Positions 16,702 to 25,364 of a stretch of 64,000 bases of DNA are shown here, piece by piece. Source of the stretch: Chthoniobacterales bacterium (GTDB lineage: Bacteria > Verrucomicrobiota > Verrucomicrobiia > Chthoniobacterales > JACTMZ01); contig VEQL01000003.1 of the NCBI GenBank assembly GCA_018883245.1, positions 1 through 64,000 of the forward strand, written 5' to 3'. The first letter of the stretch is position 1, and each line of letters begins with the position of its first letter. The position numbers and the translations under genes were made by a program. Below the pieces are notes generated by a model. That model did no database searches. It was given only the letters and a program-made list of their open reading frames with translations, and had not been told where the DNA came from.

Positions 16702-18663
16702 ATGAGCGACTTGTCGAAGATGCTGGAGGATGCGCGCGCGCGCGGCGAGCTGTTGGAATCCTCGCTGGGCAACATCAACGCCGTGCTTGCCTCCAATCCT
16801 TCCGCGGCCGAGCGGGAAAGCATCGCGGAGCTGGCGGCGGCCGGCGACTGGGTCGAGCTGAACAACCGGTTTTTCCGAACGCTGGCTTTCGGCACGGGGG
16901 GATTGCGCGGCAAGACGATCGGTGCGGTTGTCACGCGGGCCGAGCGCGGAACGCCGCAGGTGCTCGATCGTCCCGAGTTCCCGTGCACGGGGACGAACGC
17001 GATGAATTACCGCAATATCAGCCGCGCCACGCAGGGTCTGGTGTCTTACGTCAAAGAGTGGGCCGCACGGGAAAAGTTGCCGCACCGTCCGCGCATCTGC
17101 ATCAGCTACGACACCCGTTATTTTTCGCGGGAGTTCGCCGATCTCGCGGCCAAGGTGATCGCCGAGTCGGGATGTGATGCGCTGGTTTTTTCCGAGCCCC
17201 GTCCCACGCCGGAGCTGAGTTTCGCCATCCGGCAGCGCGGTGCGGCGGCCGGCATCAACATCACGGCCAGCCACAATCCCCCTGCCTACAACGGCTACAA
17301 AGTATATTTCAACGACGGTGGTCAGGTTGTCGCTCCGCATGACGCGGGTATCATCGCCAAAGTCGATGCGGTGGAGCGCGCGGATTACAACCCGCTGCCT
17401 GCCGCGCAGCAGGGGCGCCGGGAGGAACTTGGGCGCGACATGGACGAAGCCTATCTCGACCGTCTGGAGCGCGTTATTCTCGATCCCGCGCTGGTGGCCC
17501 GCGAGAAGGGGTTGAAGATCGTTTATTCGCCGCTCCACGGGGTCGGTGCCTCGATCGTCATGCCGCTTCTGCAGCGTCTGGGCTTCGATGTCACCGCGGT
17601 GCCCGAGCAGCTGGTGCCCGACAGCCGTTTCCCCACGGTCGAGTCGCCCAATCCGGAGTATGCCGAGGCGCTTACCATGGCGATGCAGCTGGCCGACCGG
17701 ATCGGCGCGGACTTGGTTATGGCGACGGATCCGGACGACGACCGCATGGGTGTGGCCGTGCGTGATCGCGCTGGCAAGATGCAATTGCTCACGGGCAACC
17801 AGATCGGCTCGATGCTGGCCTTCTATCGCGCGCAGCGGATGTTCGAGCTTGGCATCCTCGACGACGCGAGCAAATCGCGCGGCGTCATCATCAAGACCTA
17901 CGTGACGACGGACCTGCAGAAAGCGGTGGCGGAGCATTTCGGGTTGCGTTGTGTCGAGACGTTGACCGGTTTCAAATACAACGCCGCCAAGCTGCGCAAA
18001 TACGAGGAGGCGATTCCGGCCGCCCTGCGCGGCGATTACGCGCATCTCCCAGAGGAGGAAACGCGGCGTCTGCGCCTCGCACATTCCTCGCTCCTTGTTA
18101 TGGGCGGGGAGGAAAGTTACGGCTACACGCTTTCGGACTTCGCCCGCGACAAGGACGCGAACGCGGCGGTCGCGGCTTTCGCCGAGGTCGTGGCCTATGC
18201 GCGCTCGCGCGGTATGACGCCCGTGGAATATCTCGACGATATTTTCGCGACCCTCGGTGTCCACTTGGAGCGCGGCGAGTCACTCGTTTTCGAAGGTGCG
18301 GAGGGCGCGGCGCTCATCGCCAAGCTCGCCGATTCTTATGCGGAGAATCCTCCGGACGAAGTGGACGGATCGCGCGTGGTCAAGGTGGAGAATTTTGCGC
18401 TCGATGAAATTTTCGACTCCGAAGGCGACCGTATTCCCTCCGAAGGCATGATCATTTTCACCTTGGCCGATGGTCGCCGTTGTGCGGTTCGTCCGAGCGG
18501 AACCGAGCCGAAGATCAAATACTACATTTTCGGCGTGGAGAAGCCGCCGGGCCGCAAGCTCTCCCCGTTCGAGGTGGCTGCGGCGCGCCAGCGCGTGCAG
18601 GCCTCGGTGGACCACCTGTGGGATTGGTTGCACGCCGATGCGAAGCGGCGGGTGAATTCCTGA
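16702..18663 (+). CDS. Phosphoglucomutase/phosphomannomutase family enzyme (PGM2-like)
   Basis: A 653-residue alpha-D-phosphohexomutase, which interconverts hexose 1- and 6-phosphates. The phosphoserine loop ITASHNPPAYNG places the catalytic serine at Ser190. The metal loop DPDDDR is at 343-348. The sugar loop GGEESYG and the C-terminal phosphate loop RPSGTEPKIKYY are intact. The length and the GTGGLRGK start resemble the PgcA/PGM2 branch, so glucose 1-phosphate is the likeliest substrate. Mannose, glucosamine or pentose phosphates cannot be excluded. The htrA-like gene follows after 8 bases, so both may be cotranscribed from the promoter just upstream. Confidence 0.93.
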   Translation: MSDLSKMLEDARARGELLESSLGNINAVLASNPSAAERESIAELAAAGDWVELNNRFFRTLAFGTGGLRGKTIGAVVTRAERGTPQVLDRPEFPCTGTNAMNYRNISRATQGLVSYVKEWAAREKLPHRPRICISYDTRYFSREFADLAAKVIAESGCDALVFSEPRPTPELSFAIRQRGAAAGINITASHNPPAYNGYKVYFNDGGQVVAPHDAGIIAKVDAVERADYNPLPAAQQGRREELGRDMDEAYLDRLERVILDPALVAREKGLKIVYSPLHGVGASIVMPLLQRLGFDVTAVPEQLVPDSRFPTVESPNPEYAEALTMAMQLADRIGADLVMATDPDDDRMGVAVRDRAGKMQLLTGNQIGSMLAFYRAQRMFELGILDDASKSRGVIIKTYVTTDLQKAVAEHFGLRCVETLTGFKYNAAKLRKYEEAIPAALRGDYAHLPEEETRRLRLAHSSLLVMGGEESYGYTLSDFARDKDANAAVAAFAEVVAYARSRGMTPVEYLDDIFATLGVHLERGESLVFEGAEGAALIAKLADSYAENPPDEVDGSRVVKVENFALDEIFDSEGDRIPSEGMIIFTLADGRRCAVRPSGTEPKIKYYIFGVEKPPGRKLSPFEVAAARQRVQASVDHLWDWLHADAKRRVNS

Positions 18664-18671
18664 CACCTGCA

Positions 18672-20183
18672 ATGAAAAGTTTTCTCCAGTTCCTCGTCTT
18701 TGTTCTCGCGATCACGCTTGCCCTCGCGGGGCTTTACGCTTGGAAAACCGGTCAATTCGCCGGACAGACTCCGCCCCAGGCCTCCGCCGGGCCATCTGCG
18801 TTGCCGAGCGTGAAACCGGCCATCGCGCGGCACTCGGTGCCCGGCTTGGCTGCGTTGGACGAGGAATTCGGCCGTGTGGCCGAGGCGGTGATTCCGTCGG
18901 TGGTCAGCATCACCGCTCCGCGCGGCGCATCTGCCGACCCGCGCGAGGAATTGCTCCGCCAGTTGTTCGGCATGGGCCGGCCCCCGCAGCCCCAATCGGC
19001 CTCGCAAGGTTCGGGGGTCGTGGCCTCCGCCGAAGGACACATTGTCACCAATCTGCACGTCATCGACGGCGCCGAGGAAGTGACCGTTTCGCTCAGCGAC
19101 GGACGGCGTTTTCCGGCACGTTTGCTCGGCGCCGATCCGCTCTCGGACATTGCCATCCTCAAGATTGAAGCGGAAGGGCTGCGTCCTCTGCCGTTCGCCG
19201 ATTCCGAGAAAGTGCGCGTGGGGCAGATTGTGTTTGCGGTCGGCAATCCGTTCGGACTGCAGGAAACGATCACCCAAGGCATCATCAGCGCGCGGGAGCG
19301 GCTTTTTTCGAGCGAGTCGGTGAATGAATTTTTCCAGACCGACGCGGCCATCAACCCCGGCAACTCGGGAGGGCCGCTCGTCAACATCCGCGGCGAGATC
19401 GTCGGCATAAACAACTTCATTTTTTCGCAGTCCGGCGGCAGCCAGGGCATCGGATTTTCGATCCCGTCCAACTCTGCACGCCGCGTTCTGGACCAGATCG
19501 TCCAGCACGGTCGCGTCTTGCGCCCTTACCTGGGTGTCGTGCTGCAACCCATGGACCAAGCTTTGGCCGACCAACTCGGCCTTCCCGACTCGCGCGGCGC
19601 ACTGGTCGAGGCGGTGCTTGCAGCGTCGCCCGCCGCGGAGGGCGGCATTCTGCGCGGGGATGTCATCAGGAAATTCGACGGCCGTGATATCCGCGACTTC
19701 AACGACCTGCGCAAGCGCGTCGCTGCGGCCGACATCGGCAAAACCATCAAGATCGAGGTCGCGCGCGAAGGGCGGATGCTCGAGTTGCCCGTGCTGATCG
19801 TCGAGCAACAGCGACCGGGGCGCACCGCGGGCCAGCCGGCCCAACGTGGCGGCTTTGCCCCGCAGGGCGCCGTGCCACCGGCATCCGGTTTACCCGCCGG
19901 CAACGCGCTGGTGGGTGTCGCCGTCGAGGAAATCACTCCCGCGCTCATCCGTCGTCACGGGTTGCCGCAGAACATAGGGGGTGTTGTTGTGCGGTCGGTT
20001 GCCCCCGGTTCTCCTTCCGAAGGCATGCTGCAGCCTGGCGACGCGATCGAGCAGGTCAACGACGCCCCGATTTCATCGCTGCAAGACTTCGAAAATGCCG
20101 CGGGCTCGTTGCAACCGGGCGAGAAGGCGATCCTTCTCATCGCGCGCGGCCGGGTGCGTTCTTTCGCCGTGATTGGCAGGTGA
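18672..20183 (+). CDS. HtrA/DegP-family periplasmic serine protease
   Basis: A 503-residue protease-chaperone anchored or exported by an N-terminal hydrophobic segment (residues 4-23). The trypsin-like domain has the catalytic triad His129 (TNLHVI), Asp159 (SDIAIL) and Ser232 (NPGNSGGPL). Two PDZ domains follow at about residues 285-375 and 405-500. A Gln/Pro/Gly-rich linker separates them. A double PDZ is the DegP/DegQ layout. It is expected to degrade or refold damaged envelope proteins. No Shine-Dalgarno sequence precedes the ATG, which is 8 bases after the previous stop. Confidence 0.94.
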   Translation: MKSFLQFLVFVLAITLALAGLYAWKTGQFAGQTPPQASAGPSALPSVKPAIARHSVPGLAALDEEFGRVAEAVIPSVVSITAPRGASADPREELLRQLFGMGRPPQPQSASQGSGVVASAEGHIVTNLHVIDGAEEVTVSLSDGRRFPARLLGADPLSDIAILKIEAEGLRPLPFADSEKVRVGQIVFAVGNPFGLQETITQGIISARERLFSSESVNEFFQTDAAINPGNSGGPLVNIRGEIVGINNFIFSQSGGSQGIGFSIPSNSARRVLDQIVQHGRVLRPYLGVVLQPMDQALADQLGLPDSRGALVEAVLAASPAAEGGILRGDVIRKFDGRDIRDFNDLRKRVAAADIGKTIKIEVAREGRMLELPVLIVEQQRPGRTAGQPAQRGGFAPQGAVPPASGLPAGNALVGVAVEEITPALIRRHGLPQNIGGVVVRSVAPGSPSEGMLQPGDAIEQVNDAPISSLQDFENAAGSLQPGEKAILLIARGRVRSFAVIGR

Positions 20184-20228
20184 CGCGAAGGGCCTGACGG
20201 TCGTTGACTTCGACGGGGGCTCGAAGCC

Positions 20229-21230
20229 ATGCTTGGCGGATTGATGAAGCCGCCGGTCGGGACAACATTCGTGGTGGCCGCCAGCCTTCTCGGCGCGGCG
20301 GCGGTGGCGCAATTGGTGGCGGTGCTTATCTATTTCGGCCCGGGGTTTGCGCAGACTACCGGTAGTTCTGCCGTCGCGCCCGCGCCCACGCCGCAACCTC
20401 CGGTGGCAAAAGCGCCCGAGCCTTTGCCCTCGCCTCCGCCGGACAATAGCGCCGAGGCGATGCTCCAGCAGGAGCGCCGTCTCGGCGAGTTGATGAAGGA
20501 GGTGGAGACACTGGAGTCCGGCCCGACGCCCGATGCCGCGCTTGTCCCGCTGGAGGAGGCCGTGACTTTGCAGCCGCGCAACCCGGAAATTTTGATGAAG
20601 TTGGCCAGTCTTCACGAGAAGCTCGGCCAGTCGGACTTGGCTCAGGGGGTTTGGAAAAATCTTCTCGATCTCGGGCCGGCGGCCGGCCAGTTCCTCGACG
20701 TTGCGGAGGTGCGGCTGCGTCTTCTCAAGCAGGATTCGGCTGCGCCCGCGTCCGCTGCGGCCCTGCGCGACCAAGTCGGCCTGCAACCCGGCTCTTCGCT
20801 GGGAGTAGTGGACCTGACCGTGAAGGACGGAAAGCAGGGAGCCGGCCAAACCAAGGATTTGCGGCTTGCCGTGAAGGCGCGCCCCGGCGAAACGATCGAC
20901 GCGCGCGATGTCCGTATCAATGTGACTTTTTACGAGCTGGTGGACGGCGAGATCATCCCGACCATGAGCCGCGTGCAGTCAATGTGGTTCACCACGCCGG
21001 TGGACTGGAGGGGTGATGGCATTGAAATTCTCGAGGTCAAATATGAGTTGCCGCGCGTCGGCCGTGACGGGGGACCGGCGCCGCAATATTACGGCTACAT
21101 GGTCAATATCTACCACCGTGGCCAGCTGCAGGAGACAAGGGCGGACCCGGTGACTTTGCAGGAGCTTTTTCCTCCGCCTCTTTCCGAAATACCCGATGCC
21201 GGCGGTGCGGAGCAGGGGGCCCAGCCGTGA
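20229..21230 (+). CDS. Membrane-anchored TPR-like protein, first gene of an envelope cassette
   Basis: A 333-residue protein not assigned to a named family. A hydrophobic anchor (about residues 10-40) is followed by a Pro/Ala-rich linker. A short TPR-like helical region follows (LVPLEEAVTLQPRNPEILMKLASLHEKLGQSDLAQGVWKN reads as one to two TPR units). The C-terminal domain of ~150 residues looks all-beta, with phrases such as VRINVTFYELVDGEIIP. A second ATG at 20244 (MKPPVGTTFVV) gives an equally good anchor. It also sits about 10 bases after a weak TTGACT/CATGCT promoter-like pair (20204-20233), so it may be the real start. The stop overlaps the GTG of the next gene. Confidence 0.7.
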   Translation: MLGGLMKPPVGTTFVVAASLLGAAAVAQLVAVLIYFGPGFAQTTGSSAVAPAPTPQPPVAKAPEPLPSPPPDNSAEAMLQQERRLGELMKEVETLESGPTPDAALVPLEEAVTLQPRNPEILMKLASLHEKLGQSDLAQGVWKNLLDLGPAAGQFLDVAEVRLRLLKQDSAAPASAAALRDQVGLQPGSSLGVVDLTVKDGKQGAGQTKDLRLAVKARPGETIDARDVRINVTFYELVDGEIIPTMSRVQSMWFTTPVDWRGDGIEILEVKYELPRVGRDGGPAPQYYGYMVNIYHRGQLQETRADPVTLQELFPPPLSEIPDAGGAEQGAQP

Positions 21231-23194
21231 AAATACTGCTCGTTGATGACGAGCCGCAGGTTCTTGCCGCGTGGGGTGAGTTGCTCGAGTCGCTCGGCCG
21301 ATGCGAGGTCCGCACCGCTTCCCTCGGCGGCGAGGCGATGAAGGTGGCGCGCGAATGGGGCGGACCCGACGTGCTCGTGACCGACGTGGTGATGGAGCCG
21401 ATGGACGGCTTCAAATTGCGGGATGTCCTCCAGCGCGAATTTCCTTCGATGCGCACGGTGTTTGTCAGCGGCTACGATCTTTCTTCGCACGCGGACCGCG
21501 TTGCCGGGGCGCACGTGTTGACCAAGCCCGTCGATCTTGCGCAAATCGCTGCGGCCGTCGGCCTCGAGTCCGCATCGCCCCCCGTGTTGGCTGCTCCCGA
21601 GGGTGCGCCCGCCCTTGGATCGACCATCGGTCCTTATTACTTGCAGGAGTTCGTCGGCCGCGACGGAGCCGTGCTCGAATATCTCGCATGGCAGCAAAAC
21701 ATGTCGCGGCACGTCGAACTGCACGTTCTGGACTCCTCGCACGCCGCAAAACCGGAAGCGGTGGAAGCGTTCCTCGCGGATGCGCGTGCCAAGGCTTCAG
21801 TCACCCATCCTTATCTCCTCGCTGTGCACGAGGCGGGCGCCGCCGACGGTTGGAATTTTTACAGCTCCGACCTCGTGCCCGGCCACAGTCTCAAAGCCTA
21901 CGCCGAGGCGGGGCACAAACTGGAAGACCGCGCGCTCGTCACCGCGTTGCGGATGGTGGCGGAGGTGTCGGCGCATTTTGCCAAGCAGGGTATCGCGCGA
22001 CGCGCGATCGGTCCGGAGGATATTATTTTCGACAGCGCGATGCGTCCGCGACTCTTGAACGTGGCTGTGGCTGGTGCCCCTGCCGCGAAGGAAGAAAAAT
22101 CCGAAGTCCAGTCCGTTGCCCAATCCGTTGCCTCGGTGTCATCGCCCGCGGGGCCGGCGTCCGCGGCAGCCGCGGCTCTGCTTGCGGCGGACAATGCCGA
22201 ATGGTCACTTGCACAGCAGGCGGCCGTGGCGGCAAAACCGGCTGTTGCACCGAAGGACGCGGGACAGCTCGGTGCGCGTGCCGCGAAATCCAAGGAATTG
22301 CTGGAGAAGTCGAAGCAGAAGCAGAAGACACGTCTGATGGTCACCGCGGGTTTGTCCTTCGTCCTGCTGCTGCTGGGGCTATTCGCCATGTTCCGCATCT
22401 TCTCATCGGGGTCGCGCACCATCGTCACCAAGATGGTCAAAATTCCAGCCGGGGAATTTATTTATCAGGACGGGGAGAAAGTGAAGCTGTCCGACTTCTG
22501 GATCGATGCCAACGAGGTGACGATCGCCGACTACAAAGAGTTTCTCGATTATCTCGAGGCCAACCCGGGGGAGGCGGAAAAGCTTGCTCATCCCGACCAG
22601 CCCAAGGGCAAATCGCACGTCCCGCTCGACTGGGCCGACAACAAGGACCTCACCCCGCCGATGCCCGGCTACTACACGCGCGCCGTCCGCTGGAAACAAT
22701 ACAAAGACGCTCCGCTCGACGTCGATTCGCCCGTGTTCAATGTCGATTGGTTCGATGCTTACGCCTACGCCAAATGGAAAGGGCGCCGTTTACCGACCGA
22801 GCAGGAGTGGGAAAAGGCGGCGCGCGGCACCGACGGACGCAAGTATCCCTGGGGCAATGACGACAATACGAAGCGCGTGAACAGCGGCGCGGATTTCAAC
22901 CCGAACCCCAAGAAAGGCGGTGACATCGACGGCTACAAGCGCTGGTCTCCGGTCAATCAACCAACGGGAGACGAAAGCCCGTTCGGTGTCCACGGCACCG
23001 CCGGCAACGTGTCGGAGTGGACCGGTTCCATGGCGCCGGCCGAGGACGGCACCGGCGCGCAGGTTCCTGTCATCCGCGGCGGCAACTGGGGCAATCCCGA
23101 ACACCTGATCACGCGACGCCGCGCGATCCTCGATCCCTTGCAGGCGCAGGACACGCTCGGTTTCCGCACGGCGTCGGACCAGCCGCAAAAATGA
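21227..23194 (+). CDS. Receiver - pseudokinase - transmembrane - FGE/sulfatase-modifying-like fusion protein
   Basis: A 655-residue fusion starting at GTG (GTGA overlap with the previous gene). Residues 1-112 form a complete receiver domain, with Asp7/Asp8, acceptor Asp53, Ser81 and Lys100. Residues ~130-285 look like a Ser/Thr kinase fold stripped of catalysis. The VAxK lysine is His166, HRD has become RRA (258-260), and DFG has become Asn-Val-Ala (278-280). After an Ala-rich linker comes one transmembrane helix (370-391). A formylglycine-generating-enzyme-like domain follows (about 402-648: MVKIPAGEF, RRLPTEQEWEKAARG, GNVSEWTG, IRGGNW, LGFR). It lacks the paired catalytic cysteines of true FGE. 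The receiver and pseudokinase should be cytoplasmic and the FGE fold periplasmic. Function unknown. Confidence 0.85.
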   Translation: MKILLVDDEPQVLAAWGELLESLGRCEVRTASLGGEAMKVAREWGGPDVLVTDVVMEPMDGFKLRDVLQREFPSMRTVFVSGYDLSSHADRVAGAHVLTKPVDLAQIAAAVGLESASPPVLAAPEGAPALGSTIGPYYLQEFVGRDGAVLEYLAWQQNMSRHVELHVLDSSHAAKPEAVEAFLADARAKASVTHPYLLAVHEAGAADGWNFYSSDLVPGHSLKAYAEAGHKLEDRALVTALRMVAEVSAHFAKQGIARRAIGPEDIIFDSAMRPRLLNVAVAGAPAAKEEKSEVQSVAQSVASVSSPAGPASAAAAALLAADNAEWSLAQQAAVAAKPAVAPKDAGQLGARAAKSKELLEKSKQKQKTRLMVTAGLSFVLLLLGLFAMFRIFSSGSRTIVTKMVKIPAGEFIYQDGEKVKLSDFWIDANEVTIADYKEFLDYLEANPGEAEKLAHPDQPKGKSHVPLDWADNKDLTPPMPGYYTRAVRWKQYKDAPLDVDSPVFNVDWFDAYAYAKWKGRRLPTEQEWEKAARGTDGRKYPWGNDDNTKRVNSGADFNPNPKKGGDIDGYKRWSPVNQPTGDESPFGVHGTAGNVSEWTGSMAPAEDGTGAQVPVIRGGNWGNPEHLITRRRAILDPLQAQDTLGFRTASDQPQK

Positions 23195-24108
23195 CCGGTG
23201 TTCCTCCCCATCGACCCGGGGCCCTGCTCCCGCGTCTCCTGCTCTTCGCCTTGCTGGCTGCTCTATTCGCTCCGGCGGCGAACGCCCAAGTGCGCGTGGA
23301 TATCAGTTTCAAGCGCAAGCTCTACGTCCTCTACGAACCGCTCATTGCCACGGTGACCATCAACAACCTCAGCGGCCGCCCGCTTCTGCTCGAGGATGTC
23401 GATGACCGCCAGTGGTTCGGCTTCAGCATCGAGACGGACGATGGTCGACCCGTGCCTCCGATCAACGCCCGCTACTCGCTCGCACCTGCAGCCGTGGGGC
23501 CGGGGGAGAAGATGACGCGCGCCGTCAACATCACTCCTTTGTTTCCGCTTCACGAGTTCGGCCTCTATCGAATCAAGGCCACGGTTTATGCCGATACCTT
23601 CGGGCGCTACTTCAGTTCTCCACCGCTCGCGGTAGAAATCACCGACGGCCGCCCGATCTGGCAGGAGGTGGTCGGCGTCCCGGGACCGGACGGTCGTCCG
23701 GAATTGCGCACGGTCACGCTGCTCTCGCACAAGCTCTCGCGCACCACGCGTCTCTACGCGCGCATCGAGGACAAGGAGAACGGACGCGTTTACGCCACGC
23801 ACCAACTCGGCCAATTTCTCACCTTCGGCCGTCCCGAGGTGATGCTCGATGTGAACAACGAAATCCACATCCTGCAGAACAGTTCGCCGAAGCAATTCCT
23901 CTATACCCATCTCGGTCTGCAGGGGGAGGTGCTCGCGCGGCAGGCCTACGTGGAGACGGGCAAGCGTTCCCGTCCCTCGTTGGTCAAACAGGACGGCGGC
24001 TCCGTGGCCGTCGTCGGCGGCCGGCCTTACACTCCCGGCGAGGAGGAGCAAATCAAGGCCGAAGCCGACAAAGTGGGGGATCGCCCGGTTCCGCTTCCGG
24101 AGCCTTGA
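23191..24108 (+). CDS. Secreted beta-rich protein, third gene of the envelope cassette
   Basis: A 305-residue protein beginning with a basic N-region and the hydrophobic LLPRLLLFALLAALFAPAANAQ, a clear signal peptide. The mature protein opens with VDISFKRKLYVLYEPLIATVTINNLSGRPLLL, which reads like an immunoglobulin-like or macroglobulin-type beta-sandwich strand pattern. No enzyme motif is visible. It overlaps the stop of the pseudokinase fusion gene (ATGA) and is the last gene before a promoter at 24132. It is therefore expected to be made together with the two preceding proteins and to work with them outside the inner membrane. No family was recognised. Confidence 0.75.
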   Translation: MTGVPPHRPGALLPRLLLFALLAALFAPAANAQVRVDISFKRKLYVLYEPLIATVTINNLSGRPLLLEDVDDRQWFGFSIETDDGRPVPPINARYSLAPAAVGPGEKMTRAVNITPLFPLHEFGLYRIKATVYADTFGRYFSSPPLAVEITDGRPIWQEVVGVPGPDGRPELRTVTLLSHKLSRTTRLYARIEDKENGRVYATHQLGQFLTFGRPEVMLDVNNEIHILQNSSPKQFLYTHLGLQGEVLARQAYVETGKRSRPSLVKQDGGSVAVVGGRPYTPGEEEQIKAEADKVGDRPVPLPEP

Positions 24109-24131
24109 AACACAGGCGGTGCCGAAAAGCC

Positions 24132-24160
24132 TTGCGCCGCCGGCGCGCGGCCGGTAGCTT
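24132..24160 (+). promoter_or_regulatory. Sigma-70-like promoter of the dksA-like/rpmG/rpsR operon
   Basis: TTGCGC (24132-24137), a 17-base spacer and TAGCTT (24155-24160) lie 29 bases before ATG 24190. The leader would be about 22 bases, unlike the near-leaderless promoters elsewhere in the window. Confidence 0.4.
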
Positions 24161-24189
24161 CCTCGCCCCTCCCCGAAAGATTCAATCCA

Positions 24190-24891
24190 ATGGCTGCCAA
24201 GAAGAAAAAATCCACTGCCAAATCCGCCAAGAAACCATCTAAGGCGAAGAAGTCCGCACCCCGTCCGGCGAAGAAGGCGGCGGCCAAAAAATCCCCGGCC
24301 AAGAAGTCTGCATCGAAAAAGCCCGCCGCGTCTCCGCGCAAAAAGTCGCGTGCCACGAAGGCACCGCTCGTCGGCACGCGTGACATGCTCGCTTTCGGCC
24401 AACCGGTCGCCAAGTCCCGCCGGCTCAATCCTTGGCTCAAGAAGCAGCAGGACCGTCTTCTGGCGCTCAAGGACACGCTGCTCGATTCCATGACGGGCGT
24501 CGCCCGTGACAACCTTCGCAGCGGTCACGACGCGCACGAGGCGTCTGCCCACGGGCTGCACCAGGCAGATGCGGGCAGCGACGCATACGACCGTGATTTC
24601 GCCCTCAGTCTGCTCTCGCAAGAGCAGGATGCGCTCTTTGAAATCGACGAGGCTCTCAAGCGCATCGCCCGCGGCACCTACGGTGTCTGCGAAATGAGCG
24701 GCAAGCAGATCCCCAAAGCCCGGCTCGAGGCCCGGCCATTCGCGCGTTTCACCGTCGAGTGCCAGAATGAGATCGAGCGCAAGAACCGTCACACCAAATT
24801 CCGCCAGCCGGTTGCGCGCCTGTTTGAATCTATCGAAGAAGACGCCTCCGAAGAAAGCGACGAGGAGTCGCCGGCGGAAAGCAAGGAGTAA
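24190..24891 (+). CDS. DksA/TraR-like protein with a lysine-rich N-terminal tail
   Basis: A 233-residue protein with three parts. Residues 1-57 are a Lys/Ala/Pro/Ser tail resembling histone H1-like bacterial proteins (repeats of the KKSPAKKSA kind). Residues ~80-200 form a DksA/TraR domain: a helical hairpin, then [37 protein letters not shown]. Only two of the four usual zinc-finger cysteines remain (Cys167, Cys191). Residues ~213-233 are almost entirely Glu/Asp/Ser. DksA proteins bind RNA polymerase through the secondary channel and modulate rRNA and ribosomal-protein promoters. Its position ahead of the L33 and S18 genes fits a growth-control role, by inference. The basic tail suggests nucleic-acid binding. 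Confidence 0.82.
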   Translation: MAAKKKKSTAKSAKKPSKAKKSAPRPAKKAAAKKSPAKKSASKKPAASPRKKSRATKAPLVGTRDMLAFGQPVAKSRRLNPWLKKQQDRLLALKDTLLDSMTGVARDNLRSGHDAHEASAHGLHQADAGSDAYDRDFALSLLSQEQDALFEIDEALKRIARGTYGVCEMSGKQIPKARLEARPFARFTVECQNEIERKNRHTKFRQPVARLFESIEEDASEESDEESPAESKE

Positions 24892-24896
24892 GAACC

Positions 24897-25070
24897 ATGG
24901 CCCAGGAAATTATCACTCTCGAGTGCACCGAGGCGGCTGCCGAAGGCAAGCCTGTCTCGCGCTACATGAGCACACGCAACAAGAAGAGCCCGCGCACGCC
25001 CGGCCGTCTGGAGAAAAAGAAATACAATCCGCATCTCCGCCGGCACACGCTGCACCGCGAAACCAAATAA
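24897..25070 (+). CDS. rpmG: 50S ribosomal protein L33
   Basis: A 57-residue basic protein beginning [13 protein letters not shown]. The core [33 protein letters not shown] matches L33, including the T.KNK..P.RLE.KKY.P..R.H pattern. It lacks the two CxxC pairs and therefore belongs to the zinc-independent (C-minus) form. It lies 5 bases after the dksA-like gene and 6 bases before rpsR, so the three genes form an operon. Confidence 0.95.
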   Translation: MAQEIITLECTEAAAEGKPVSRYMSTRNKKSPRTPGRLEKKKYNPHLRRHTLHRETK

Positions 25071-25076
25071 GACCAC

Positions 25077-25316
25077 ATGCAACCCAAAACGCCCAAACGC
25101 CGCGCCGCCATGCGCCGGGCCAACCGCCCGATGCCCCGCCGCCGCATCGACCTGCAGGTTGATGCCATCGATTACAAGAATCCCGAGTTGCTGAAGCGCT
25201 TCGTGACCGAAAGCGGAAAAATCCTGCCGCGCCGCCTCACCGGCGTGCCGGCCCACCTACACCGCCGCATCACCCGGGCAATCAAGCGGGCCCGTTCGGT
25301 GCTGCTTCTCCGATGA
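25077..25316 (+). CDS. rpsR: 30S ribosomal protein S18
   Basis: A 79-residue basic protein. The core [48 protein letters not shown] matches S18 throughout, including the RRxTG..A..QR-type helix where this protein reads HLHRR. S18 sits on the 30S platform with S6. It is the last gene of the dksA-like/rpmG/rpsR operon and converges on the AsmA-like gene. No clear terminator is visible in the 48 bases between the stop codons. Confidence 0.96.
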   Translation: MQPKTPKRRAAMRRANRPMPRRRIDLQVDAIDYKNPELLKRFVTESGKILPRRLTGVPAHLHRRITRAIKRARSVLLLR

Positions 25317-25364
25317 AGTAGACCGGATTTTTCGTTGCCGCGCCCCGAGGCGCCGCGGGCGGTT

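Noticed and set aside
16618-18264. A 548-codon minus-strand frame opposite the phosphohexomutase
   Set aside because: Antisense shadow. The plus-strand protein has intact catalytic loops.
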